In this document: positions 21,451 to 33,584 of the stretch, piece after piece
How the letters are laid out: every line of letters begins with the position of its first letter
Position numbering within the stretch: the first letter of the stretch is position 1
Assembly (NCBI GenBank): GCA_019671005.1
Contig: CM033721.1
Coordinates: 57,784,284 to 57,848,283 of the forward strand
Origin: Hibiscus mutabilis
Lineage: Eukaryota > Streptophyta > Magnoliopsida > Malvales > Malvaceae
Length of the DNA: 64,000 bases
Direction of reading: 5' to 3'
Notes under the pieces: model-generated
The model's input: only the letters and a program-made list of their open reading frames with translations
What the model was told of the DNA's origin: nothing
Database searches by the model: none
Made by a program: the position numbers and the translations under genes

Positions 21451-24284
21451 TGTGATTCCTTGCTGGACCGGATTAAAAAGGCTATAAATTAGGATGATAA
21501 ATTGGAAGGACTAGAATGATTAAAAATATAAACTTGAGTTTTGCATGTTAAGCTATCAATTAGAGAGGATTTTTGTCCAAATGGCTTGAGGGGATGATTC
21601 CACGTTGGATTGGAAAATTTTGGTGGGATTCACTAAACAAACAAATCCCTTCTATCATCCTCATTTTTGCTCTTAACCGAATGTGAGCTTGAGAGAGAGA
21701 AGAGAGCTTTTCCATGGTGATAACTTCAAATTGAGGATTGATCTTTAGTGCTTGAAATTCTGTTCGTTAGCTAAGGAAACCAAAGGAATCTAGGAGGAGT
21801 TGGGATAATAGGAAGATAATTGAGGATTCAGGTATCCCGTAACATCGGGATAAAAGGTGAGAGTAGTCTAGAACCTCGGGATAGGAGAAATCCATCCTGA
21901 GTATTCTTAATTGCTTTAATTTGCTTATTTTCTGGGTAAACTATGTAATAAGGCGAATGAGTTGGAGATCAAAGGTATGTGTTCTTATGAAAAGTACCTA
22001 GCAACTAAGTAAGTGTAACCATATCTAAGTAAGCATAGATTGCTAAACTTATCTGAATTACTTGACTATGTTACGGCATAAACTGCCTATATCAGCTTGT
22101 GGTTGCTAATGCTTATTAAAGTAAAAGTCCAAGGTATTTATGGACTTCTGTTTGATTTTATTCGAATTTAAATATGGACTAGTTGTATGTTATGCTGAAT
22201 ACAACATTTTGAGTATGATGTTAGTACTAGAAGTATCAATGGAGTGTATTAGTGGATTAATTTAGAATTCTAAGAGCCCGGGTTAGTGTTAAACATAGTC
22301 TGGTTGGCATGCTAATAGAAATTTTTGAGCTCGGTCTGAACTGGACTAAAGGCCCCTGTATGGTATTAAGGTACCCCTGAATAAAAAAAAGACAACTATG
22401 TTTCAATAGTGTTAAGATACCATTGCCTGACAATGATTTGTCTGAACGGATGTTCCTAGGTTAAAAGCTAGTCAAGACCATGATGTTCAACTAAGGTTGC
22501 TTGTGATTGATGCATGGTTAAGAGTTGAATTGTTTAATTGCACCATTTAAATAGATGGCTTGGCATTGTATTCTTCTATTTTAGAAGCATGTAAAAGTAT
22601 ATGAATGTTTAAGCTAGAAATAGCTTCTTGTCGAATCGGAGTGAGTTAATTACTCATTCGGTGATTGCCATACGAATGGAAATAGTCTGGGATGATTGCT
22701 TAAGTTTCAAGGCTGAATTGAAAGAAGTTAAAGGGTAGATATATATCACTGAAAAGATTAGTCTGCTGCCTTCGAAATAAAAGAAATTATAATTACTATA
22801 GTTGAATACATGATTTGATACTAATTGAACATGGTAAAATACATGCTAGTCCAAATACTTCTGGTAATTAAAGAGAAGAGAGGATATATATACATAAATA
22901 AATCTAATACTTCCTTGTGAGCAAAGGAAGGTGATGTTTTATCATTAGATAGAATATCTGCTTACAAGTAAGGCAAGGTTACGATACATCATTGGTTTGA
23001 ATGTCTACTTGTCTTGAAAGTTATGCAAAAATGGCATGTTACTTATTAGAGTGATCACTTGTCGATTCTAAGGAAAAGATATGATATGGGGCTAGATCGA
23101 ATATTTGCTTGAATTTAAAGTAAGTTGGATGGCTATTTCTGGGAATTGAAATGTAGAGGTATGCGGTTTCAAGGGCTGAAACTAGCAATGAAAAGAAAAT
23201 GTGATTTGTTCTTGTTTATAGCAAACTTCATTAAAATAACCATGAATTAATATAAATTGATGGTCTAGCTCTGTTGGTTGAATTACTAACATACTAATAA
23301 TTGGAGTATCGAATAATCCTGATATTAGTCATCTCTAATGTAGTTAAATCCAAGAAAGTTTGTAAGTGGTTAGTAAAGGACTGAATTACTTAATGATTTG
23401 TCAAGAGTGGTAATATGATGGCTTGTATGATTGGTTCTTTTATAAAAATGGGAACCTGGAATTCAATTAGTTTTTGTCAAAGGATTATTGATTAGATTCA
23501 AAGAAACCTTGTTCAATTAGAATCTAACTACCTCACTAAGTATATGCTTATAGTGTGTTTCCTGAACACCCTGCAGGTTTGACGAGGTTTGGTTTGCTCC
23601 GAGCTATTCATGAATGCTGGAATTCTTGTTTGGTCCGGAATCACCTCTTATCAACTCCTAGGATGGTGGCACTTAGTGTCTTGCATAAGCATTTTAATTC
23701 TTGTGACATGTATATTCGTATGTGAAGCTCTTCGGAGCTTTAAGTTGTAATAAGGGCCTTTATTATTTTTGTTTCTGTTGCTCCTCATTAAGTGATAATT
23801 TGGTTGGATAAACTGTCTCTTGTTATAAGCCTGAATTGTTAGCATAATTGTATGATATCATCGTTGCATGGAAATAGGATCGTAAATCATTATGAAATTG
23901 TACATGTATGGAAGTAGATAAAACCTGATTATGTTTCGGATTAGGAGATAAATGGTTAGGTCTTGAAGAACAACCGGTCAGATTAAATATTGTAAGCCTG
24001 CTCAAAAGTTAATAAACCTTGATAAGGGTATGGGTCGTATAGTTCTAGTTATTTTGCTAATGGTATGAGAGTGTCATGAATACCTATAATCCTAATATTT
24101 TTTATGACTTTTAGAGTGTATCCTAAATCTGATTAGAATAATCGTATTAAAATTTTAAATTCTCCCTAATTTCCTTTTGTATACCTGAATTTTAAGGGAC
24201 TAAGTCACACATGATTTCTTACTTGATCGTCTTTAACGTGCTTTAACTCGGTTTTTCTTCTAGACCGGGTTAGAGGATGTTACA
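21451..24284 (+). mobile_element. Gypsy-type LTR (LTR B), probably solo and nested in LTR A
   Basis: Ends GTTAGAGGATGTTACA and probably starts near TGTGATTCCTTGC at 21451. The start is uncertain because no 5-bp duplication was found. It has the shared LTR landmarks in order: donor-like AAG/GTGAGAGTAG (junction 21856/21857), TTGGCATGCTA and GAGCTCGG (22304-22332), CTACCTCACTAAG with a weak stem (23530-23550), and CCCTGCAGG (acceptor AG at 23575-23576). No internal coding sequence accompanies it. Confidence 0.6.
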
Positions 24285-24556
24285 AGTACATAGATTTATT
24301 TGGGCTATGTATTCGTAGGACCCTATGTTTGTATTGTAACTCTTATTTTGGGATTTTAAATTATGATTCGAATGCTTTTAATTATGCATTTTAAAATGGA
24401 GCTCTCATGTAACGTTTTAACTACATGTTTAGGTCAACTATTTGAACTTGATGTATTTTATGAAATGAATGCGTTGGGCTAAATCTAGTTGCGAAATTTA
24501 CGGTTTGGGTTTGAGTTTTATGCCCAATTTGTGACATCCGGGTCAGGGGTGTTACA
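24285..24556 (+). mobile_element. 3' end of LTR A
   Basis: Resumes after LTR B and ends CATCCGGGTCAGGGGTGTTACA-like at 24556, a typical gypsy LTR end. There is no primer-binding site or gag beyond it, so the element is a solo LTR or is truncated here. Confidence 0.5.
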
Positions 24557-25854
24557 ATTTTAATTTTTTCCTAATTCAGTAAATTAGGAATATTATGCAA
24601 ATATTTATGAGGTGTTTTCAACTTTTCCTAACAACATGAAAATTATCTCAAGTTTATTATAAGAGATTTCAACACAACTCCTAAGATAGACTATCTCTTT
24701 TCTTTCCTCAACTTAGGAAAAGAACTCAAAGAGATTTAATAGCTACAAACAATCTTTTAGTAGCAATAATGTCTATCATATTCTCATTCATATTATTCAA
24801 CATACTAACCCTAAAGAGACCATCACATATTTTATTTACTATGACGAAATTTAGTATTATACTCAACTCTTTTAACTTCTACACTAAGTTTAAAGAGATC
24901 TTATTTATCATAGTATTTTTATAAAAGTGAGCACATTAAAGAACAATGCACCATGTAGGTTACCATGAAAGAGAGGTGGTGCACTAGGCTTGCTTAAATG
25001 CCAAGTCTTTCATAGAACCAATCATAGACATACATTTTCATAATGCTTTACGATAAGCCATTTATGAATTTTGTCTTTCTTTAATTAAGAATTATGCTTG
25101 ATACTTTTACTCACAACTGTATTTTATTAAGCAAACTTAATATAAGGCCCACTACTTAGGATATTCATTCATTCTAGCCTTAACCTTTATACTAGTTTAA
25201 AAACATGCTCACCTAGTTTATAGACTAATTTTTAAAGGCTCATCTAATAAAATTTATGTAATAATTTAAAAGCATGAATTGACAGGCAACAAATCTAAAT
25301 AATTTGACCTCGCAAATAAAGTCATAATATTCAAGTATATTTGTTCAACTCACCATGCTTGTAACTTCAATCTCCTCCTCATCAAATTTAAGCAGAACAA
25401 TCACGAAAAATATCGTTCCAACTACTTCACATGAATCGATACCTTTTTAAATCTGTCAATTTTAAAAGCAGAGGAAATTTCACAATTAGTTTTTGGAACT
25501 TGCTAATAGTAATAAATTATCTTAGAAATTTACTGATAGTAATAAAGTCTGTAAAATCTCGTTTCTTAATTTTTCAACTAGTTGCTTGAACTAGTACAAA
25601 CTCTAGACGACTTCTTGATACATCTGACCAATTATTTGCTATATAACCTTTGATTCCTTGTCTGTCTTAAAATTTTCTCAAAAGAAATGAGATCATTAGT
25701 ACAACATAAATTAACACGAATTCTTGTAATTAACAACCAAAGAAGAAACTCTCACGAAAATAAATTTAAAACAATTATCTTCAAAATAAAACTCATAAGA
25801 TAATATAACATGCTTCTCCACATTTATAACCAATTTCCCCTTTAACATGTATTT
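24557..25854. other. AT-rich sequence, no gene recognised
   Basis: Contains repeated AAGAGAT and ACTTAG-type words but no domain, LTR end or inverted repeat that I can support. Frames are short. Confidence 0.4.
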
Positions 25855-27653
25855 CTTTTATTTAGAAGGGGAAAACTATTATCACATGCCTCGTTAAAAA
25901 CCTCCCTAAACCTAAATAGAGGAAAAAGAGTACATGTGATAGTGGTTAGAATAACAAACAAACGAAACAAGACCTACAAGCATGATCAAATACAATAAAC
26001 TAACCAAAAAGGGGCTGAAATCTCACGACTAACCCCACGAAGGACCAAGCACACAACAATTACCCAATTCTAGTGGCACATTGCAGATCATCCATAAGCA
26101 ACCTACTGTGTTTTGCCGGTACACTCGCATGGACAACTTCCCCAGGAACGTGACCACACAAAGCTTTCGCTAGGCTATCGGCTACCGCATTCGCGAAACA
26201 GCTAACATGTCTAACCAAAACATCTCAATCTCTTACAATCAGGTCATGGATTTCACTAACCAGCGTGTTCCCCATACTACTCAAAGCCACTTCATGAACA
26301 CTCATAACCGCCTCATGAAAATTGGATTCCACCACAACACGATCAAACTAACGACGCCATACATGTCGAAGGCCATCGATAATCGCCCATAGCTCAGCAA
26401 AAACCACAGAGCACCGACCCAAGCTTCGAGAGAAACCAAATAACCATTCACCCTAATCACCTCAGATCACACCCTCAGTCGTATTCGCACCACTTACTGT
26501 ATCTACAGCTCCATCAATATTAACATTTACCCAACCATTATCAAGCAAGCTCTAAATTCCCGATGGAGCAGGTGAAGCTATCGGCATCACTATATGTAAA
26601 GGTCCCACAAAATTAGCAGCGATAACCGAATACATATAACAGATGGCGACCTCTACGAAGTCCTCTTTTTCAACATACTCCAGATCAAAAATAATCTTAT
26701 TTCGCCTAGACCAAAGACTCCAACAAATAATAAGAAATAATACTGACCAATTATCCACTTAATTTGCATAAAGACGTCTATTACGGATATTATTGTTTAT
26801 CCAACCCGGCATTGATAGAGAAAAAAATTTAGCCATCCATTCCGATTTAATCAATGAAGCCCATACCACCCGAGTTCTTAGGCAGTCCCATAACACATGA
26901 AGAACATCCTCCCGACCTCGCATACAAATGCCACATCGCTCCTTAAGGGCAATATATTGCCGAACGCGCTTAATATTTGTAAGCAATTTCTCCTTTAGAG
27001 CTAACCAAATAAACGCCTAAATACGTTGAGGCACATGTAATCGTCAAATAATGTTCCATACCTTATCCGGCACCAAATTAGTAACACCTGCAACCTATTG
27101 GTAAGCTGACTTGACTATGAACTTAAAATTTGCTGCCCCTTTCCAACCAATACAGTCCGGTCCCAAACGTGGCGAATGTAGTAGAATAGTTAAAATATGT
27201 TGAACACACTCTTCCAAAAGCAAAGTGCATAGCCTAGCCACATCCCACACCCTATTTTGCATAACAAAAGAAACCACTGTGCATGGAAGAGGGTGTGATA
27301 CACCTAGAAGGATTGATCCAAGTGGCCCAAACTCCGCAACCAAATTATTATACTAGAAATCTATCGAGCATCCATCACCAACAACCCAACGAATACCTTG
27401 ACAAAATTCATCCCATACATGGTCAATACCCGCCTATGGAGAAGACCTATTTGGCCGATTAAGAGAAATAGGTAAAGGCCCCTCCCAATTATACTTTGCC
27501 TGCAAAATACACACCCAAAGCTTAGTATCTTCATGGATCAGCTGATACCCCAACTTTATTAGAAAAGCATGGTTAAATGTTTCAAGATCGCGAAACCTCA
27601 TCCTGCCACAAGCAACCGATGTTTGTATTTCCTTCTATCGAATAAGACTAATC
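25855..27653 (-). pseudogene. LINE ORF2 3' half: RT C-terminal region, RT zinc-binding domain, RNase H
   Basis: Minus-strand translation reads, from high to low coordinates: RFRDLETFNHAFLIKLGYQL (post-RT region of plant LINE/RNase H proteins), WVVGDGCSIDF followed by a stop where Trp is usual, FKFIVKSAYQ (27095-27343), the zinc-binding motif CGICMRGREDVLHVLWDC (26759-26986), WSLWSRRNKIIF (26552-26758), and RNase H with NIDGA, FAELWAI, VVVESN and NAVADSLAKAL (26070-26540). The 3' region runs to about 25855 with an AATAAAAG-like end. The element is truncated upstream at 27653, where a gypsy LTR begins. Several stops interrupt each domain, so it is inactive. Confidence 0.85.
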
Positions 27654-29437
27654 TATAACACCCTAAAAATCGGTATAGTCAGAATTAGGTTCCGGTGATC
27701 AGAAATTTTATATCAAAATGTTTAAATATTGCAGTTTTATCGATTATGTGGATTAGTTTCATTGATAATGGACCTTAATTGAGTCTAATGTCCAGTTAGG
27801 GACTTTATTGGAATGCTTAAATTCTAAAATTTGGCTAGGCGTATCGATACAGTAGGACATGTATCGGTACGGTCTAACTGTTGCAAACTAACTTACCGAA
27901 CTTGAGCCAGCCGTATCGATATGGCCTTAAGAGTATTAGTGCGGGTCCTTGTTAAAATCTGTTTTAGTGACTAAATTGAGAGAATTGGAAGCAAGGGATG
28001 ATTCACCTACTTGGTTCCCACCCATACCACGTGGGATCATATGAAATGTTGGAAGGATGATAAATTGATTATCAATTGCCTTAGAATTATAAAAAAAACA
28101 TGAAATGATGGATAATAATAGTTTAAGCTTTCCCTTGCCTAAGGGAAAGCTTCTCATTGGTCTTTAGTGAGGTGGGGAAGTGATTAGGGATTATGACTTC
28201 TTAAAATGAACAAGGAAGAGTCCTCTTCTTTGTTTTTGCCTATCACCGTAACCAAATCCCACCCTTGTCTTGAAAATAAGCAAGCATCTCCATTGTTATC
28301 TTCCCCACCAAGCTCAAGCACACACCTCTTCAATTGGACTCCTTAAACTCAAGTCTTCTTTGCTTTAAAAGCTTCAATCTATAGCTATCAGTTGGGTAAT
28401 TAGAAACCCTCAATCTATTGTTGATTCTATGGATTATTGAATGTCCAATTTCAAGTTATGGTTCTCAAGTCAAACCTTTGTTTCTCAAGTTTCAATATAT
28501 GGATCTATTCTATAGCTAATAGCTATTCTAAGTTTAGAAATAAATATTGATATTGTTATATTAATTGTAACAATTTCCTATTGATCTTCTCTAGCTCAAG
28601 ATTGGGAGAAAGCTAATCCATCATCTCCAACAAACACTAAGAAAAATGGGATTACAATCTAAGAGCCGTAGGAGCTTCGAAGTTCAAGGTGAGTGTAGTC
28701 GGAGTCTCGAGAGTTGGCTAGGTGCCATCTCGAATAATTGATTATTGCTTATTGTATTTCTAACCATGGTATTAAAGGAATTTTGCATAAAACATTATCG
28801 AAAGGCCATATTGGTAAGTATGGGTAAGTATTGCATTGAGTATATGTCTAAAGCATTGTTGTTATTGCCATTGAAATTATTGAATCATTGTTACATGGAG
28901 TTATCGAGTATTGGATATTGAATATTGCTTATTGTTATTGAAACATTGATATATGCCTATTGCTATCGATTTACCGTATTGAAAAATTGTTATTGAATCA
29001 TTGCTATTGATTTATTGGTATGAATCATTGCTATTGAACCATTGTTATTGAACAATCATTAATGATACATTGATATTGAATCATTGATTATTGAACCTTG
29101 GGATCGAAAGTATTGGATACAATTGGCGTGCCATAGAATTTATGAGCTCATTGGTATGGGTATAGGCTACGACACTTATTGTGGTGTAGCGGAGGGATGT
29201 TGATGTGTATTGGTCAAATTGCTGCAGCAAAGGTAATATGACTAGACCATTATTGATATTGGTCGGAGGTGGAATTTGTGTATCCATATACCGTGAAATC
29301 GATCCAAGAAAACTATTGAGTATTCCTATTGATCATTGATATGAAATTATAGATATGTTATTGATTATTGTTGTTATGATGATCATTGATGCCATGTTAC
29401 ATGATAAGCATGATAACTATGTCATGTTGGATATATG

Positions 29438-29493
29438 CCTTTTGTCAGCTATAGACTCTATAGAAGAAGTGTGTTATGAATGCTGACAAAAGG
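29438..29493. repeat. Perfect 12-bp inverted repeat at the insert border
   Basis: CCTTTTGTCAGC (29438-29449) and GCTGACAAAAGG (29482-29493) are exact inverted copies separated by 32 bp. They sit at the left border of the foreign segment in the LTR. Confidence 0.85.
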
Positions 29494-31060
29494 GGCAAAA
29501 TGTATGTATTAGTAAAATAGTGCCAAGAGTCTTTTGTGTGCAAGTATACACGGTCTGCAAATAATACAACAGTTAAGCTGAGTATCGATCCCACAGAGAT
29601 TGACTTGGAATTCAATTGTTTGATTGTTACTTGCCTTAGAAGAATAGATGTTTGTTTTGAAGATTGTTTTGGAATACTTAAAAGAAAAATGAAGTAAAAC
29701 GTTGGCAAGGAAGATGTTCTTAATGAATGATGAGTGTTGGCAGGGAATGCCTAGGTTTAATGTTGTTCATACCAACCTTTGTTGGCAAACTGTCTTGGCA
29801 TGGTTTGCCGAGCAGATTCAACGTTAGCAATGCCTCTCTCGATGACCATTACCCTAAGTCGATTATGTAAAAACCCCCTATATCTCTATAGTGAATGTTT
29901 TTAAATAAACCGAGTTGATTAAGAACCAATCTATACTCCTAGGGGTAGATATCACGTCCGATGTAAGTTCATATACTTGAACAACTTCTCTTGAAGCTTT
30001 TCTCTCTAGTATTCAACAACTTAATTGTCGCCACCCCAAGTCTATTAAGATAGTGGGGACAATAAGCTAATTATGCCAACTCTTGCTTAGCAGAGTACTT
30101 AGGAAAAATTTAATTATGCCGAATAGAAAAACTTTTGCCAAAACAAAATTGTCATTAAAGAAACTAAGGCATGAAATCAACGTTTAAACTAAACATCCAC
30201 CACCAACTATGAAATTAGTTCATGGTGAGGGATTTAACCAACAAAACCATAACCATTTTCAAATACATCATCATAAAAATAAAAGTAAAACAACTTAGAC
30301 CCAAGAGAATATGAGAGATGGGTCTCTCGATGCAGCCCTCAAATCTAGGCTCTCGGCCAAGTGGTTGAACCACCCTTCCTCGGTGCAGCCGACCGTTAGT
30401 CGTCGAGCACTCCAATACCTCACTCTGGTCACACTAAGCCTTCACGATCTCTACTCATGATTTTTTCTAAATGTTTGATCGGTTGGTGTTTATATAGGCG
30501 TGCAAGGGAAGGGAATAGCATAGCTTCTTCATTTAAATTTCAGATGCTCCAAGGATAAGAGATAGAGTCCAATTCGATTGGTGTGATAACTTATCAAGAT
30601 AGGGATGAAGTCATCATGCCGATGTTGCCTTGGCACATAAGCTTGGCATGTCTTTTCCAACATAGCTTGGCATCACCTGATCCACTATTTTTTCAAAAGT
30701 TGATCTAGTTGCAATCTTTTAGAGCCTGACCACATCCTATTTTTCAGGGTTTTACAGCCTCTTGGCATGGCATTAAGGTCACTTATCTGCCAACAAGTGC
30801 TTGGCACTATCTGGTCCTTCTATGCCAACAACACTTGACATTCTCCTTGGCAATCCTAATTGTATTGCTTTCTTGTGCCTAATTCTATGCCAAACCTGCA
30901 AAATAGCCACAAAACAACCCTTCACACTGGAATAGACAAAATACTAAACTTCTTATGCAAATGCATGATTCTAACAACCTAATACAACTAAATGTACCTA
31001 AAAACAAGCAAGGGCAATGCAAAATTGGCATTAAAAATAGTACTTTTTGAGAGGTAACAT
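29438..31060. mobile_element. Unclassified insert of about 1.6 kb in the element 2 LTR
   Basis: It interrupts the homology between the LTRs of elements 1 and 2. It has no recognisable coding capacity. It contains GAGTATCGATCCCACAGAG near 29580, a word I associate with LTR or untranslated regions of plant LTR retrotransposons, and 17 copies of TTGGCA/TGCCAA between 29522 and 31030. Exact ends and target duplication were not resolved. Frames at 29445-31112 are chance. Confidence 0.5.
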
Positions 31061-31564
31061 TAATATAGTTAGATTTGTTATTAAAGTATGTAGGAATGCA
31101 TACCATTTTCATTCATTGTTATGGCTACCTCACTTAGACTATGTAAGTCTAATGCATTCATCTTTCACATTTCAGGTTAAGAAAGTATATCGGATTGAGA
31201 TCGGAGCTAGCTGGAAGTTTGGCAAGTCACCACAAGCTTAAAGTAATGTGTTTTGTCCTTATGAACTCCTAGAATGGTGGCAAAGTAGACAAACTAGTTA
31301 ATTATGGCCATTTTGATATGTTTGTTTTGCATACGTTGTATATTGACCTTATAAGGTCTAAATGGTATGTTAGTGTTGGCTTAAATTGACCTAATATGCA
31401 TATCCGATCTTAAAAGATGAAATCATAGTAAATGGATTCATATTGACATGAGATTTGATATGATAGTAGATTAAAGGATATAAACTTTCTGGTAAAATTT
31501 CATTGCATTTAGACATCGTTCAACAGGTTAATTAGAATAAAAACCAAATAAAATCTGTCATTTT

Positions 31565-31850
31565 AGGACATGCGCATCGATACAGGTCAAGTTGTATCGA
31601 TATAGCCTTGCATATTTGGACTTGGTAAAATAGAACGTATCGATACCCAAAAGGGGTTGTATCGATACGAACTTCGGCAGTAAGGTCTGGGAAATAAATT
31701 GTATTGATACGACCTTAGGTTGTATCGAAACGGGTCAACCTTGGTCAACGTGTATCGATACAAGCTTAGATGCATCGATACAGGCTTGTTACCTTTGAAT
31801 TTGGAATTGGGAAATATGGCTTAGCGTACAGATAAGGTTTTAAGTGTATC
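31565..31850. repeat. Cluster of GTATCGATAC-type palindromes in the element 2 LTR
   Basis: About ten copies of ATCGATAC and close variants occur between the splice-acceptor-like block and the LTR end. A smaller group of the same words lies near the LTR start at 27840-27930. Confidence 0.8.
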
Positions 31851-32279
31851 GGTACGGTGTTAGTTAATTCTATTAAAAGGCATTGAACATAGTTTTAGAT
31901 AGTTTATAAAATGGTCACTGAATATTGTATGGTTTAATTGGATAAGTAAATATTATCAAATTTATGAAATTTATGAAAATCCTGTTATTGCATTGAATTT
32001 CATCGTGGTATTGTTAATTATAGAAAATAACCCTTAAATTATCAAATTTATAGTTTAGTCCCTAAAACTTGTAAAAGTTATAAATTGGTCCTAATTAATG
32101 AATTATTGATCCATATGGGATAAATTGAGCTAATAATAATATTAGGTAATGTTGAAAGGCATAACATTGATTAAGTGATTAATCATTATTGAAATTTTAT
32201 CGCACCAATCACCATTATGTTCGGGGTAGCACTCTCCGACCCGGTTCTCGACCAGGCTGAGAAAGGGGTTTTACATTTA

Positions 32280-32296
32280 TGGTATTAGAGCTAGAG
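32280..32296 (+). other. Primer-binding site of element 2
   Basis: TGGTATTAGAGCTAGAG begins four bases after the LTR end, as in element 1, and matches the initiator Met tRNA type site. Confidence 0.85.
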
Positions 32297-32416
32297 TTTA
32301 GTCGGTTATGGACTAAACTGAGGCTTTTCATATTGATTATTGTGTTACTTTGCCACCTAGGAGTTATTTTATTGTATATTGTGACTTGTTGGCTAATCTG
32401 ATCTCTTTATTTATAG

Positions 32417-33165
32417 ATGCCTAACTCTAATCAAGCTCGAATAGATGAGCACATTGCTAACTCCTCCACGCATGGTGAGAAAGTTAGAAGAAGGGATCCT
32501 CTAATTCCGCAGAACCCTCCGGTACGAAATCTTGAGCCTAAGATGCAAGTTGCTCAAGAAGAATGCTATAGGAATACAGCTGACATGTTCAAAGTGTTAA
32601 TAACCTCGTTGAAGGCTGAGAAAACTCTCTCATCGCCCAATGTTGCTACCCCGAGTACCGAGCTCCTATTGATAAGTTACCCCAATATCGAGCTTACTCT
32701 TTTGCCGGGCAGAATGATGATAACCCTGAAATTGCTGAGTATTCGTTAGACAATACTCTACGAATTCTTACTAAGCAACTATAGTGTTCTGATGAACACA
32801 AGCTTGAATGTGCTCTCTCCCTATTAGCAGATGAAGCACTGTATTGGTGGGAGACTACAATTCTTACAATCCCTGAAGAGGCTGTGAGTTGGGAGTTCTT
32901 CCTTTGTGGATTTCGAAAGAAATATATCATTGAATACTACCTTGCTGAGAGGCGTGATATCTTTCTTCACCTAAAGCAAGGAGAACGACCCATGGAACAA
33001 TACATTCACGATTTTTGCAAGTAGTACCGGTACGGGGCTGAGTATATCAAAAAGGAAGAAGAAAAGTGGAGGATGTTCATCAACGGGTTGAACGATGAAC
33101 TATGTCCTATATTCACGGTCTTGTGCATAACCGATTCCCACATTAATTGTTTATTTGAGAAAATG
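32417..33165 (+). pseudogene. Ty3/gypsy gag of element 2, decayed and truncated
   Basis: Starts with ATG at 32417 (MPNSNQARID). A frameshift near 32640 and stops near 32782 and 33023 break the frame. Past them the retrotransposon gag domain is readable: LADEALYWWE, FRKKYI, ERRDIFLHLKQGERPMEQYI and EKWRMFINGLNDEL. These are capsid-like residues that package the element RNA into virus-like particles in living members of the family. No zinc knuckle, protease or pol follows. The sequence changes to a CACTA end by about 33220. This gag is what element 1 lacks, and the shared LTR landmarks suggest a related subfamily. Confidence 0.8.
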
Positions 33166-33219
33166 AATGTGGATTGGAATTGTGGAAATTGGTTAATGCA
33201 TTTTAAATTAATATACTTG

Positions 33220-33584
33220 AGTTTTTTTTTGCGAAAAAATGGTGTTATTCACGGCGTTTGTATTTACAAACGCCACTAAAGAACAATTTTTCTCGGGGTT
33301 TGCAAACACAAACGCCACTAAATAACATTTTTCACGACGTTTACAAACACAAACGCCATTATAGAACAGTTTTTTGCGACGTTTGCAAGCACAAATGCCA
33401 CTATAGAGCAGGTTTTTTCGCGACAAACTATAGATCTTGAATTTTTCAACACTGCAAACTATTGCGGCGCTGGTTTAAGCGGCACTTGTAGCGTTTTTTT
33501 AAACGCCGAGAAAGGTTTTAGGAGTGCTAAAGATGCCGTTATATGGCTAAAAAAACGCCGCGAAAAACCTATCTTGCTATAGTG
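33220..33584 (-). mobile_element. CACTA (En/Spm-type) transposon end
   Basis: The right edge reads, on the minus strand, CACTATAGCAAGATAGG, close to the CACTACAAGAAAA-like termini of plant CACTA elements, followed by CGCGGCGTTTTTTT-type subterminal sequence. The interior holds four hairpin-forming tandem units. Only one terminus is present. The other end and any transposase are missing, so this is a truncated or deleted copy. Confidence 0.7.
33252..33419. repeat. Four tandem 41-42 bp hairpin units (CACTA subterminal repeats)
   Basis: Each unit starts CGRCGTTTG or CGGGGTTTG, continues to CAAACGCCA and then CTAAAGAAC or CTATAGAAC plus a T run. GGCGTTTG...CAAACGCC is self-complementary, so each unit can fold. 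The unit length keeps frames open on both strands, which explains short frames there. Confidence 0.85.

Larger units (their letters stand above)
27654..32275 (+). mobile_element. 5' LTR of Ty3/gypsy element 2 (with a nested insert)
   Basis: Starts TATAACACCCTAAAAATCGG, clearly related to the start of element 1, and ends AGAAAGGGGTTTTACA, followed by a primer-binding site and gag. Landmarks shared with element 1 occur in the same order: donor-like AAG/GTGAGTGTAG (28688/28689), an ATTGAA-rich low-complexity segment (28850-29100), TTGGCGTGCCATAG with GAGCTC (29123-29155), CTACCTCACT plus a 7-bp stem (31126-31152), and TTTCAGG (AG at 31174-31175). Net of the insert it is about 3 kb. No 3' LTR is in the window. 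Confidence 0.8.

Noticed and set aside
21446..24289. 5-bp duplication for LTR B
   Set aside because: Flanks TGAAT and AGTAC do not match, so the left boundary given is only a best guess.
26207..26392. Plus-strand 61-codon frame
   Set aside because: Antisense of the LINE RNase H domain.
33224..33426. CRISPR-like array from the regular 41-42 bp units
   Set aside because: Units are contiguous without unique spacers and lie at a CACTA terminus in a plant genome.
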